Origin: Myrica gale
Lineage: Eukaryota > Streptophyta > Magnoliopsida > Fagales > Myricaceae
Reading direction: 5' to 3'
Assembly: GCA_963930655.1 (NCBI GenBank)
Contig: OZ005612.1
Coordinates: forward strand, 8,499,001-8,563,000
DNA length: 64,000 nt
How positions within the stretch are numbered: position 1 is the first letter of the stretch; each line of letters begins with the position of its first letter. Positions 45,450 through 57,116 of this stretch are shown here, in pieces. Position numbers and translations under genes: made by a program. A model generated the notes under the pieces. The model was not told where the DNA came from, did no database searches, and saw only the letters and a list, made by a program, of their open reading frames with translations.

Positions 45450-46530
45450 CTGCTAGCCGTTCGAACTATGTACATGCGCGTCCGAACTCCAGTATCGCAA
45501 CTGAGAGTAAATAAGGTACGCATTGGAACCGTTTAGGAAACCGTCAACACGTTCACGTAACTGTCGCATGCGGAACACGTGGGAGAGAAATCCGGATGGG
45601 ATTCGCCGTTTATTCAGCCAAACGTGCGCGTCCACGTCGCGTCAATTCATTGCAACATCTGGACTGGACGTTCACACGCCTTGATAAAACGTTCGGACGT
45701 GTTTATTGTGTCGAACGGTTTTAAACGGTTTAAATTTTGGTATTTAATACGGAGTATGATGATTGGGCCACGTGTGCAGAACAGAGTTCGGATGCTAGCA
45801 ACGTATATTGAAAAGACGAACAGTTCGTCATTTTCAAGAACACCGAACGTTTTCCCTAAAAAATCTCTCAGAACTGAAGTTTCTTCTTCACACATCTCGA
45901 CGTAATATCAATCTTTCGTGGATCTAATCACATCCAGGTATGTTTTGCTTATTTTTAATAAGATTTTAATGGTAAAAATTTCTTTTTTATATAATTATCT
46001 GTATAGAATTTCAATTCTATTTTTTGTATAGTGCATTGTGTTTTTTGATTGATTTTTATGTAGAAATTGATTGTGTTAAGTGTTAGGTTTATTTTAAGTG
46101 AATTAGTTTATGTTTTGGTAGAATTTTTGGGCGAGTGGGGGGTGGAGGGACGCTGTCATGGCTGAGTTAACTCGGTCATCATCCACACAGCGTTCAGACT
46201 CATTATTTAGTCGTCCGGACATTGTATTTGGGCGTTCGGACTCTTGTCTTTGTCTTTCGGTGGTATACGTTGTCGTTTTGATCATGTCCGGACGCTCTTT
46301 CAATGAAGTCCGGCCAATTTAATGTTAAATGTAAATAGTTTTTTATCGTCTTAGGGTTGGGACGGATATCCAAATGGGTTCGGATGCTGTTTTGACTTTC
46401 AAAACGGATACGTTGACTTTTTGATAATGTCCATACGCTTATAGTATACGTTCGGACATAAATATTCGTGTTCGGACGGTTTTGTTTTAGTTCGGACGTG
46501 TTTTCAACCGTGCGAACGCTTGTTTTGCAG
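45450..46530. repeat. CACTA3 subterminal repeats, inner block, with 5'-UTR exon and intron
   Basis: More TTCGGACG/CGTCCGAA motifs. A 5'-UTR exon appears to end at 45937 with CATCCAG|GTATGT, and the intron runs to TTTTGCAG at 46530, 593 bp. A TATTTAATAC stretch near 45740 could be the promoter core. Confidence 0.65.
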
Positions 46531-47720
46531 ATTCTAAAAAAAATGAGCAAGCGTTCACGTACCAGTGGCCAGACTGATAAGGAGCAATCTTCCACTCGAG
46601 CTTCGACAATGGAGTAGCATACAATGATCATTATGTTGCGCTCGATTGTTGTCGAGCGGGACATCAAATTGGCCTACTTGAACGATCTTACATTTGAGTG
46701 TTGAACGCTTCCGGAGGTGGTGGAAGGGTTAGGTTGGCTTCCATTGATCCACAAGACCGGCTATGCGTCAATAAATATGGTGAGGGAGTTTTACTGCTCT
46801 ATATTATGGGCGAGGGACCTCGAGGAGCCTAGTGTGGAAGTCATTGTCCGTAACGTTCCAATCATATTCTCGCCCGACGAGCTGGCGAATTTTTTGGGGT
46901 ACGAGAGAGATTTGGTAGCGTTCCCAAACCTGCTAATGAGCAAGTAGGACCAGCCTACTAAGGTCAAGGTATTCCGGACCATGCTGGGCGATAATACAGC
47001 AATTTTGGACGGAGCTTATATGGTACACTAGAAGCTGCTTCCTTTTTGGCGGATCATGCATCTGATCCTATGCTCCTCCATCATCTCGAAGAAGCACACT
47101 ACAAAGTTGTCTTATAGCCGGGCCAAGTTCCTGTACCTGGTAGTTGTACGAGGGCTACCTGTTGATATAGCATCATACATCTACCAGTCCATTCGTGTAG
47201 AGGCCTTGAAGACTGCACCCCTTGTTGGTACCCGAGGGTGGTGACAAGCTGAGAGCGCTTCCACTTGGGTTGATTAACAAGACCACACTCTCCAAATCGA
47301 TGGCCCAGACACGCGAAGCGCCGCAATACGCTTGGGTTGCTAGAGGAAGAGGACAGGAGCATCCTGCGAAGGCAATGAAGGGCGAGGATCCTGGGTAGAG
47401 CTCAACTCAGGGACTTGGGCCACAGTGACCAAGTTGGATGGAAAATATGATGACGGAGCTGTCTCAGCAGATGCAGTCGGTCTTGCAGCCCACCCATTGC
47501 ATGGTCAGTGATATCAATCTTCGTCTGACGGCTTTGAAGCAGAAGGTCGCCAAATGGACATTGGGTGGAAGAAGGAGGTCACTGCACTTAAGGAGGGTTT
47601 GAGGAGCGTGGCAACAGGTGCGGAGCTCTTTCCCCTGACTGAGCCGGTCGTGCTGATAGAGGACCACATTCATCACTTTCGTCACGTCCTAAAACTCACG
47701 GATGATGATGATGACGATTC
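46531..47720 (+). pseudogene. CACTA3 accessory gene ('putative plant transposon protein' type)
   Basis: ATG at 46543 (MSKRSRTSGQTDKEQSST), 12 bases after a splice acceptor. Through several stops and shifts it reads EGLGWLPLIHKTGYASINM, VREFYCSILWARDLEEPSVE, IIFSPDELANFLGYE, FWRIMHLILCSSIISKKH, SRAKFLYLVVVRGLPVDIAS, PLGLINKTTLSKSMAQT, then a helical C-terminus to about 47700. The GW...REFY...L...FSP.....LG pattern fits the plant transposon accessory family. The N-terminal MS-KR-RT, the FWRI-HLI block and the intron just before the ATG are shared with CACTA2. Function is unknown. Confidence 0.65.
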
Positions 47721-48669
47721 GGAGTCTACATTTATTTACTTTTATTATCATGTTTATTTTTTTATTATGTTTTGAGGACATTTACTTTTATATTATGTTT
47801 TGTGGACATGTATAGATTTTATTTGATGTTTTTGTTCATATTATGTTTTATGTCATTTCAATTATGTTATTTGTATTTATTAGAACTTAATACAATACGT
47901 TTATAATTTCGGTACACTCATTCTGTGAGACCCCGTTTATCCCTTTTGCTATTTCCTATGTATTTGTTTTAATTTAATTTATGTGGCCATATTTTTGGCC
48001 AATGTATGACCTAAGCTTAATGTTTATAGTACATTAACTTATTATGAAATTTTATTTCAAGAATTTTCTTTAAATAATTTCTTTTTCATTGTGGAAGTTT
48101 TTAGTGCAAGTTTAAATTCTATTTTTCCTAAGAGCCGAAACTTGCTAGGTAAGTTTCTTTTATGAACTTATATTTTCCATTTGCTTAGTATATTCCATAA
48201 TCTATGAGATTTAATTATGAAGAGAAATTTGATATGTCAGGGCCGAAAATATCTAAGTAGAAAATCATGAAATTCATGTAAGCATTTAAATATTTTTGTG
48301 TGTCTTTTAATAGGTAGCATTGATCATCATTATGTAGCCTTAATTATCATTAGTCTTAAATTATCATTAGAGATATTATATGATAAGCTACTAGATATTT
48401 ATGATAGTTTGAAAAGAGTTTAGTTGATTAGTGAGTGTGCTTATCATAGTGATAAGCTAAGAGAGTTTTTAAGATGATAGGTTGTTGTGGCATTTTTACA
48501 TTTGACTAGAATAATTATCTTGAGATAAGTTATCATGTTGATAAGTTGATAAGTTATGGTATTGAATTAGATAAGTTAAAGTGCTTATTGGAGATAAGTT
48601 AGAATACATATGTGTGTGATAAGTTAAGGTAGTTATATGATAAGAGAAGTGAAAAGTAGATAAGTGAAA

Positions 48670-48880
48670 TCAAAAGAAGAGATAAGTGAAGTGGCAAGGA
48701 TGCTTTACGTGAGACAAGAGGAGAAAAGTCTTGAAATTGTGTGTTGTTCACGTGAAGATCAACAGAAGAGATAAGATGAATTAAATTGAAGAGACAAGAC
48801 AAGGGCTTCACGTGAATGGCTAAGCAAGAGAAGAGAAAAGTTGAATTGAAAGGACAGAGCAAGAGGACTTCACGTGAAGG
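48670..48880. repeat. TTCACGTGAA palindrome repeats in LTR F
   Basis: GTTCACGTGAAG (near 48750), CTTCACGTGAATGGCTAAGC (near 48809) and CTTCACGTGAAGGGCTAAGC (near 48869) share the G-box core CACGTG, with a decayed TTTACGTGAGA near 48704. They are spaced about 60 bp. Confidence 0.78.
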
Positions 48881-49923
48881 GCTAAGCATGAGGAGACAAA
48901 GAGATAAGGTGAGATAAAGTTGAAAGGGACAACACCTTGGCTTGGACTGCAATACCCAAGTTCACCCCCCTTTTTCCCCTCTTGTCACCTCTTGTCATAA
49001 TTGAGTCTAAATGTGTTTTCAACTTGCCTTTCACGAATCATCATTTCCCCCCCCCCCCACTTCCTCACATTCTCATTTGTGCATTTCCCTTGACCGAACA
49101 CTTCTCATTTTTCAGCTTGCTTTCTCTCTTTTCTCTTGACCGAAACTCACTCTCTTAGTTCAAGTCTTGCTTCCTTTCTCTTGAAATCGAAACACCTCTC
49201 TTTGCTCTAGTTTTGCTTCTTGTCTTTGGTGACCGAAATCTCTCCTTAGCTCAGCTTATTTCTTCTCTCTTGGTGGCTGAAAATCTCTCTTCACTCAGTC
49301 ATCTTCCCTTGACAGAAACTCAACTCACTTTTGGCCAAATCACTTCAAAGTTTCAAGTCTTGCCTTGTTTCTTCAAGCAACTTTCAGCTGCTGTACTTTT
49401 CTCTTTCCCCCACCATAAACCTCCATCTTAGCACCTTGTAGACACTATTCTCAGCCCTTGGAACCATTCTTGAAGGTGGAACCGAAAGTTGAAGTTTAGT
49501 GGAGGATTTTGATGAAAACCGAGTGCTCTAGTCGAAGGTAGAGGTAGATTTGATTTTTATATGTTGTTTTGCTTGATTTCTCCATAGTTTCTGACCTTAG
49601 ATGTTCTTTTATGCTAGGTGCTTTTCTTTAAGCAAGCTTGTGTCCAAACATCAAGGTAAGGACAAATATGGTTGAAGGTGCAAAGTGATGTTGTTGGCGG
49701 AATGACTTGTATTTGCTATATCTGAGTTTAGATAACTTGTAGGATATAATGTGAGTTTGGAATTGAACATGCATGCCTAAGATCCTAACTTGGTTGTTAG
49801 AAAATGTGAAGAAATGGTCTATGCATCTTAGTAATGTTTCGGGTATTAGCTTGCACCACATTTGGCCGAGTTGCATGTTGGTTTTCTTTTAGATATCTTG
49901 CTGTTAGTTTCTATAAATGTTAG

Positions 49924-51408
49924 TGATTGTATCACAATTTTGCTAATTTATCACTTGAGAAAGTTCCACAATTACACCATTTCCACTAGAAAATGAGAAA
50001 ATTATGCTTTGGACATTAGTATGAGGCGAATTGTTAATTTTGACAAAAGCAAGTGTAATTGAATAAATTTAAGTTATTTGTTTTCTCTCCTCTCACCATA
50101 TTTTCAGCCATGTGCAGGAGATAAAAATTTGACAAAGGAGAGTGGGGCCGAAATGCAAAGTGTTGGGCTGGACCCAGTGATGGGTAGCTCAATTTTGTTA
50201 GGCTCCTCGGAGCCCACTTCTACACATTCGGTCCTTAAGGATAGTACTCCAGCTGAAATGTCCATCTGTTGGAAATTGAGGAGACCAAACATTCTAAAGG
50301 TGGAGGGCCGAACCAATCAGAAAAAAAAAAGACAAGAGAAAACATATGGAGCCTAGAGACCTGCAGAAGGGAGAAAGGAAAAGAAAAAAGGGCCAAGAGA
50401 GGGCCCAGGTGATATAAGGCCCGAGAGACCTGCGGGAAAAAGGGGAGACTGGGAGAAAAAGAAAAAAAAAGAGGAAGACTTCGGCTGGACTTATGCGATA
50501 GAGACCTAAGGGGGGCGAAAGTTTTCATTTTTGGCTGGTTCGGTGGTCTTTGCGGCTGGAAGGGCTTTTGCTTGCTGCCAAGGACTTTGCTCCCACCTTT
50601 TCCATTGCATTTTTGCTAGCTATTCCCGTAGAGACAAGAAAAGCTATAGGAGCTCTTGGTTGTTTATTTTGTAGCTTTAGTGGCTGTCGGTTCTTTTTTT
50701 TTCCTTAGAGCTTTTTGTTTCATTACTTTTTCATTATTGTTGAACACTACAACCGATTGGCTGCTGCTCCCTCACTTTATGAAATGCTTTTTGGTCGCTG
50801 TTCATTGCTTTTCCTTCCTAGCTTTTGGGGTAGCTTTTGGTTTGTTTTTATTTCTTTTCTTCATAGCTTTTCATGGCTTTTCGTGGCTGTTGAGGGAAGA
50901 GAACGTGCTGTTCCAGATTTGAGTTTTGTTTTGGTTGGATGATTAAATGTTTTGTTAAGTTCTATTTCACTTCCTTAATGTTAGATTAGTGTTTAAGTTT
51001 GTGTTTGTTAGTTGGTTTGAGTATGGATATGTATGGGTTGTGACTAGCTAAAGTTTGGGTACTAAGTGTTCGATGAAATGTCTCTTAGAGCAAGTTTGCT
51101 TGTTATCATGTTTGGGTACTAAGTGTTCAACTCCATTCCATGTTATTTTATTATCATGTTTGCTTGTTAGCTTTTCATTAATCTCCTAGCATTTAGATTA
51201 ATATCAACTCAAAAATCTCAAAAATCATGGATGGTATCCTAAAACCCAACCTTTCCCTTTATAAATATCATTTTCATTGTAAATAGAACATAGTTTTCTC
51301 TTATTGTAATGGTGATTCGAATGAAAGATTGAACACATCGAGTCCCTAGTATTACTTGACAACCTCCTACGCTTGGGAGTAATTCGCTAAACATTTTTAG
51401 TCGAGTCA
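49924..51408 (+). repeat. Athila G 5' LTR
   Basis: It is very similar to the 3' LTR. It differs by several indels: it lacks the CTTGTGGAGATGACTTAGG block present at 62522, and lacks about 90 bp around 62000-62090. Short frames inside (for example 50656-50922) are LTR sequence, not genes. Confidence 0.9.
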
Positions 51409-51414
51409 AGTTTT

Positions 51415-51434
51415 TGGCGCCGTTGTCGGGGAAC
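51415..51434 (+). promoter_or_regulatory. Primer-binding site of Athila G
   Basis: TGGCGCCGTTGTCGGGGAAC begins six bases after the 5' LTR. This is the Athila-type site, thought to pair with tRNA-Asp; one or two positions differ from the form I recall. Confidence 0.85.
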
Positions 51435-51554
51435 GGTTAGTTCAATTGACATTCTATTGCCATTATTTTTTCTTTATTTCCTTTTTACATTATTAGTTGT
51501 TGGTTCGTTAGTTCACACTCATACACTTGATATCACTCTTTTAGGCACTCATAT

Positions 51555-54500
51555 TTGATGAATTGGGCAAGAGACAATACACATAGGCTATATAGAGTGA
51601 ATTATGTTGATAGTGTGTATAGTGATAGTGTGCCAAGTGTTGAGTTGGACATTAATAGCAGTGATATAAACTCTGATTTGGAAAATTCTGCTACTGTTGA
51701 AGCTATGGCTGAACAAGCGCCTAGAACACTAAGAGATTATTTGCAGCCCACTCGCACCACAACACCATCAGGCATTGCTTTACCTGAGGATGTTTCTAAC
51801 TTTTCCATTAAGCATGGCATGATGTCAATAGTACCTCAATTCCATGGGATGGATTCCGAGAGTCCATACCAACATTTGACAGATTTTGAGCTTGCTTGCA
51901 CTACTTTCATTACTAGAGCTACGACAGATGAATATGTTAAACTTCGTTTATTTCCTTTTTCTTTAAAGGATACAGCAAAGATTTGGTTTAATTCTCTGAG
52001 ATCAAATTCTATCTCTAGTTGGTCTGACATGCAACGTGAGTTCTTACATAAATTTTTTCCTTTTCAGAGAACTCAATTTTTGCAAGAGCAAATCAGCCAC
52101 TTTATGCAGAGGGGTGATGAGACCTTCCACTCTTGTTGGGGAAGATTCAAGGATTTAACGAACATCTGTCCACATCATGGGTTTGAGTCTTGGAGGCTTG
52201 TCAACTACTTCTACACTGCACTTACACCTGAATGCAAGCAATTTGTTCAGACTATGTGCAATGGGGAATTCTTTAGCAAGGAACCTGATGAAGCATTGAA
52301 TTTCTTTGATTACCTTGCTGAAAGTGCTCAACAATGGAATACACGATCTCACCGGACACCATTGACAGTACAACCTCTCAGAGCAATTGGTGGTGGGGGT
52401 AAATATGAAGTCAAAGAGGATACTGATGTCCAAGCTCGTATTAGTGCTTTGACTAGAAGGTTGGAGGTTATGGAATTAGAGAAGTTGAAGGCCGTGAAAG
52501 CAGTGGAGGTGTGTTCTCTATGCGCCGATTCTAGCCATAAGACTCAGGATTGTCCGATTATGCCAGTTTTACAGGAGAGTGGGTCTGATCAGATGCAATC
52601 AGCAAATTGGGTTAACAGAACACCAAATCAGCCTTTCTCCAACACTTACAATCCAGGGTGGAGGAATCGTCCGAACTTTTCATGGAGGAATGATCAATCT
52701 AGTCAATCTTCGCATTTTCAGCAACCTCCCCAGTCCTATGCACCACCTTCTCAGCAGACATCTCATCCGACTGTTCCTCAGCACCATTATCAACCACATC
52801 AAACTTCTCAGAGCTATCCAATTGCAGCAGCGCCTCCAGGATTTCAATCTCATATAGTTCCTCAGAGTTCTCAGTTTCAACCCCCTGCTCCACCAAAGAA
52901 ATCTCTTGACGATAGTATGGCACAGATGGCCAATACACTTCAGCAGTTCATGCAGATTCAGGCCACCACTAACAGTCAGAACACTCAGACCATCAATGAG
53001 TTACGGGGTACCATTAATAAGAAGAGTACGACATTGAACACTCTTGACAGAGGGAAATTTCCAACACAACCTCAGCTCAATCCTCAAGTAAACCGGCAAG
53101 AACAACAACAAGTGCATAATGTCTCAGAGGAATCCATTGAAACAACAAAGGCTGTTATTTCTTTAAGAAGTGGAAAGGAAGTTCCACGACCTAAGATGCC
53201 TATGGATAGACAAACAGTTGTCCCAACACCTGAGGTTACAACTAAAACTGATGAAGCCGAAGAAAAATCAGAGAAAGTCCACCTGGAAGCAAAGAAACCT
53301 GTAAGTGATGAAGCAGAGACGAGTAGGGAGTTCCGACCTGTGGTTCCCTGTCCTCAGAGATTGGCAGTTGGCCAAAAGAACAAATATCATACGGAGATTC
53401 AGGAAATCTTCAAGCAAGTGAAGATCAATATTCCACTTTTGGACGCCATACAACAAGTCCCTTCATATGCAAAATTTCTGAAGGACTTGTGCACAGTGAA
53501 GAGGAAGCTGAATGTAAACAAGAAAGCTTTCTTGACAAAGCAAGTCAGCGCATTGATATTGAGCGAGACTCCTCAGAAGTTTAAAGATCCCGGCACTCCT
53601 ACCATTTCCATTATGATTGGTGAATCACGCATTGGGAGAGCTTTACTAGATTTGGGTAGCAGTGTGAACTTGCTACCATTCTCAATATATGAGCAGTTGG
53701 GATTGGGTGAGCTGAAAAAGACTTCTATCATGCTACAGTTGGCTGACAGATCAGTCAAGGTGCCACGGGGTATAATTGAAGATGTTTTGGTTCAGGTAGA
53801 CAAATTTTACTATCCAGTGGATTATGTAGTTCTGGATATGCAGCAGAAAGCTTCAACCATCTATCAGGCACCTGTTATTCATGGACGTCCATTCCTTGGC
53901 ACCTCCAATGCATTGATTAATTGTCGAAGTGGAGTACTAAAGCTCACATTCGGGAATATGACATTGGAGATGAACGTGTTCAATGCCTACAAGATTCCGA
54001 GTGGATGTGACGATTCAGAGGTACATGCAGTTGATTTGATAGATGACTTTGATATTTCAGAGCTATTATCAGTACTTGATTCTGATAGTCCATTTGAGGA
54101 GGACTTTCCTGAGCAGCCTGAAACACTTATTGAGACAGTTCCTCCATCAGTAGAATTGATAGAAGTAGAGGGACAGTTAATAGAGACACATGACCCCTCT
54201 CAGTTGTCAGATGTGAGCTACACAGGCAGTTGGCGTAGGCCAATCTTTGAAGCTCTTGACTTACCAGAAGTCATGAAGTCATCAGAAGAAGAAATCGCTA
54301 CATTGGAGTTGAAGCCACTACCTGAGGACTTGAAGTACGTTTTTCTGGGTCCAGCTGAAGACACATTTCCGGTGGTCATTTCTTCTCAACTCACTGCGAA
54401 ACAGGAAGCCGATTTATTACAAGTATTGAGAAAGCATCGGGGAGCAATAGGCTGGACCATTGCAGACATCAAAGGAATTGATTCCTCAATTTGTACACAT

Positions 54501-54815
54501 AACATTTTTCTAGAGGGAGATGCAAGACCAGTTCGTGATGCACAGCGAAGATTAAATCCCACCATGAAAGAGGTGGTGAAGAAAGAGGTGTTGAAATTGT
54601 TAGCTGTGGGCATCATTTATCCTATCTCCAACAGCAAGTGGGTACGCCCAACACAGGTAGTTCCAAAGAAATCTGGTTTAACTGTGATTGAAAATGCTAG
54701 TGGAGAGTTGATCCTTTCTAGAAAGGTAACGGGTTGGAGAATGTGTATCGACAACCGTAAATTGAATTCGGTTAGTCGAAAAGATCATTTCCCATTACCT
54801 TTATTGTTTCCTTGA
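51555..54815 (+). pseudogene. Athila G gag-protease-RT (N-terminal), 1086 codons, ends by frameshift
   Basis: Gag occupies roughly residues 60-480: LRDYLQPTRTTTPSG, FHGMDSESPYQHLTDFE, KIWFNSLRSNSISSWSDMQR, a zinc knuckle CSLCADSSHKTQDC near residue 320 (CX2CX4HX4C), and a Gln/Pro-rich segment. Protease: RALLDLGSSVNLLPFSIYEQ near residue 695, with the DLG triplet typical of Athila. RT starts near residue 990 with DAQRRLNPTMKEVVKKEVLK and WRMCIDNRKLNSVSRKDHFP. At about 54800 a small deletion removes the segment before the first catalytic Asp block and shifts the frame, so the protein ends early. All else is open, indicating recent decay. Confidence 0.9.
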
Positions 54816-56420
54816 TGGCTTTTCTGGATACTATCAAATTTCCATAGCACCAGAGGATCAAGAAAAGACCACTTTCACTTGTCCATTTGGTACTTATGCT
54901 TTTCGTAGAATGCCATTTGGTTTATGTAATGCACATGCTACTTTTCAGCGTTGTATGATAAGCATCTTTTCTGACATGCTAGATGATATGTGTGAAGTTT
55001 TTATGGATGATTTTTCTGTGTTTGGTAAATCTTTTGATGATTGCTTGAAAAACTTAACTGCTGTCTTGAAAAGATGTGAAGAGAAGAATTTGCTGTTGAA
55101 TTGGGAGAAATGTCATTTTATGGTGAGTAGTGGCTTAGTGCTTGGTCATCTAGTCTCTGAGCGTGGTATAGAGGTGGACAGAGCCAAGATAGAGCCGATT
55201 TCTCAATTACCTGTCCCTAGAACAGTGAGAGATATCCGGTCTTTTCTCGGCCATGTTGGCTTTTATAGGCGTTTCATTCAAGGATTCAGTAGTATTTCTA
55301 AACCATTATGTACTTTATTGCAAAATGATACTACTTTCTTGTGGACTGATGAGTGCCAACATGCCTTCGAGACCTTGAAGAAACACTTAACAGTTGCACC
55401 CATTATACAACCACTTCGGTGGGACTTGCCTTTTGAAATCATGACCGATGCTAGTGATTTTGCTCTTGGTGCCGTTCTCGGCCAAAGAGTGGATAACAAG
55501 CCTACTGTCATTTATTATGCAAGTCGTACTTTAAACGATGCTCAGAGAAACTATACTACCACCGAGAAAGAATTGTTAGCTGTAGTGTTTGCTTTGGATA
55601 AATTTTGTTCTTATATTATTGGGTCACCTGTTATTATTTTTACTGACAACTCTGCTTTGAAGTATTTGTTGGCCAAGAAGGACACTAAGCCTAGATTGAT
55701 CCGATGGATTCTTCTTCCTCAAGAGTTCAACATTACCATTCGAGATAAAAAAGGAGTTGAAAATGTTGCAGCAGATCATCTTTCTCGCTTGCAACTATCT
55801 GATGTATCTTCATCTTTTCCTCCCTTAAATGATAATTTTCCTGATGAACATCCTTTTGCAGTGTCACGCGCTCCTTGGTTTGCTGATATTGTAAATTACC
55901 TTGTCACTGACCAGATGCTAGAGCATTGGACAGTTCAGGACAGGCGTACGTTTCTTGCAGAGGTACGACACTATTACTTCGACAACCCTTACTTTTTTAA
56001 ATATTGTTCTGATCAATTGGTACGTCGATGTGTGTCTGATGATGAGTTTACCTCTGTGATGCATTTCTGCCATAGTGGAACGTGTGGAGGCCACTTTGCC
56101 GCAAAGAAAACTGTTTCCAAAATTCTGCAGACTCTACTGGCCTTGTCAGAAAATTGGAAAAATTACAGCAAGAAATGAAATGCCTCTTTCCCCTATTTTA
56201 ACTCTTGAAATTTTTGATTGTTGGGGAATTGATTTTATGGGACCTTTCCCAAATTCATTTGGAAACTCCTACATTTTAGTTGTTGTAGATTATGTGTCAA
56301 AATGGGTAGAAGTCATACCTTGTAGGAAAAATGATCATAAGGTTGTCATTCGTTTTCTGAAAGAATTGTTTGCACGTTTTGGCATGCCCAAAGCGATCAT
56401 TAGTGATGGAGGTTCGCATT
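54806..56420 (+). pseudogene. Athila G RT-RNase H-integrase, broken
   Basis: In the shifted frame RT resumes with FLDGFSGYYQISIAPEDQEK and continues without a stop to 56178: MPFGLCNAHATFQRCM, VFMDDFSVFGKSFDDCLKNL (active-site FMDD), FLGHVGFYRRFIQGFS, RNase H MTDASDFALGAVLGQ and FTDNSALKYLLAK, then integrase [17 protein letters not shown] second small deletion removes the segment between YWP and CQK, taking part of the integrase zinc site and shifting the frame. The core continues at 56150-56420 with [18 protein letters not shown] and [10 protein letters not shown], where solo LTR H interrupts between the second Asp and the rest. Confidence 0.9.
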
Positions 56421-57116
56421 TTTCTTGGCTTTTGTGCACAATCGAGATTTTGACGATTACAATAAAGTGATGAGTTTACAAATTGGACATCTTCAAAGAC
56501 AAAGACAACTTGACGAAAAGAGTCAAACCTTGAAGAAAGAAGAACAAGAAGATGCAAGGAGATAAAAGTGAAGTTTCAAGACCTTAGGGTATAATCCTTG
56601 TAACTCTTTATTCCACATTTGACAAGGATTTGAATCACGCACTTGCATATCTTTCAAAACGTCCATAAACCGTTTTACCTTTTGTTTGAAAGATTAAAAT
56701 GTTTTTAAAGGTTTCAAAACACCCCAAATATATTCCTAAACCCTTCATATACTTATGGGAATTAAGTCTTTAAAATTGGGTGTTTAAAAGTGGTCAAAAA
56801 CATGTTTTTAAATGAAGCGGTCGATGAACTTTTTTAGCGGTCGACCTCTACATGAAGTGGTCGATCATTGACAGCATTCAAATTTATGACCGTTGGGCAA
56901 CGGTTACTTGAACCGGTCGACCGGTACAACGGTAAAATTGTCAAATCGACCCTAACGGCTATAAACGGCTAGTTTTCATTTGTGGCCTATAAATACACCT
57001 CCATTTCATCTAAAATGAAGAACCCAATGACCACATATCATTTGTATAGCTTGAGAAATATTCTAAACCTTCATATTCCATATTTCATATCATTCACACA
57101 AATTACACTTTCACAT

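Noticed and set aside
49045-49062. Poly-C run in LTR F
   Set aside because: A simple-sequence run prone to sequencing length error; no function supported.
50656-50942. Hydrophobic plus-strand frames resembling a membrane protein, and the equivalents at 61762-62166
   Set aside because: They lie within the Athila LTRs in a T-rich stretch, differ between the two LTRs by indels, and have no family match.
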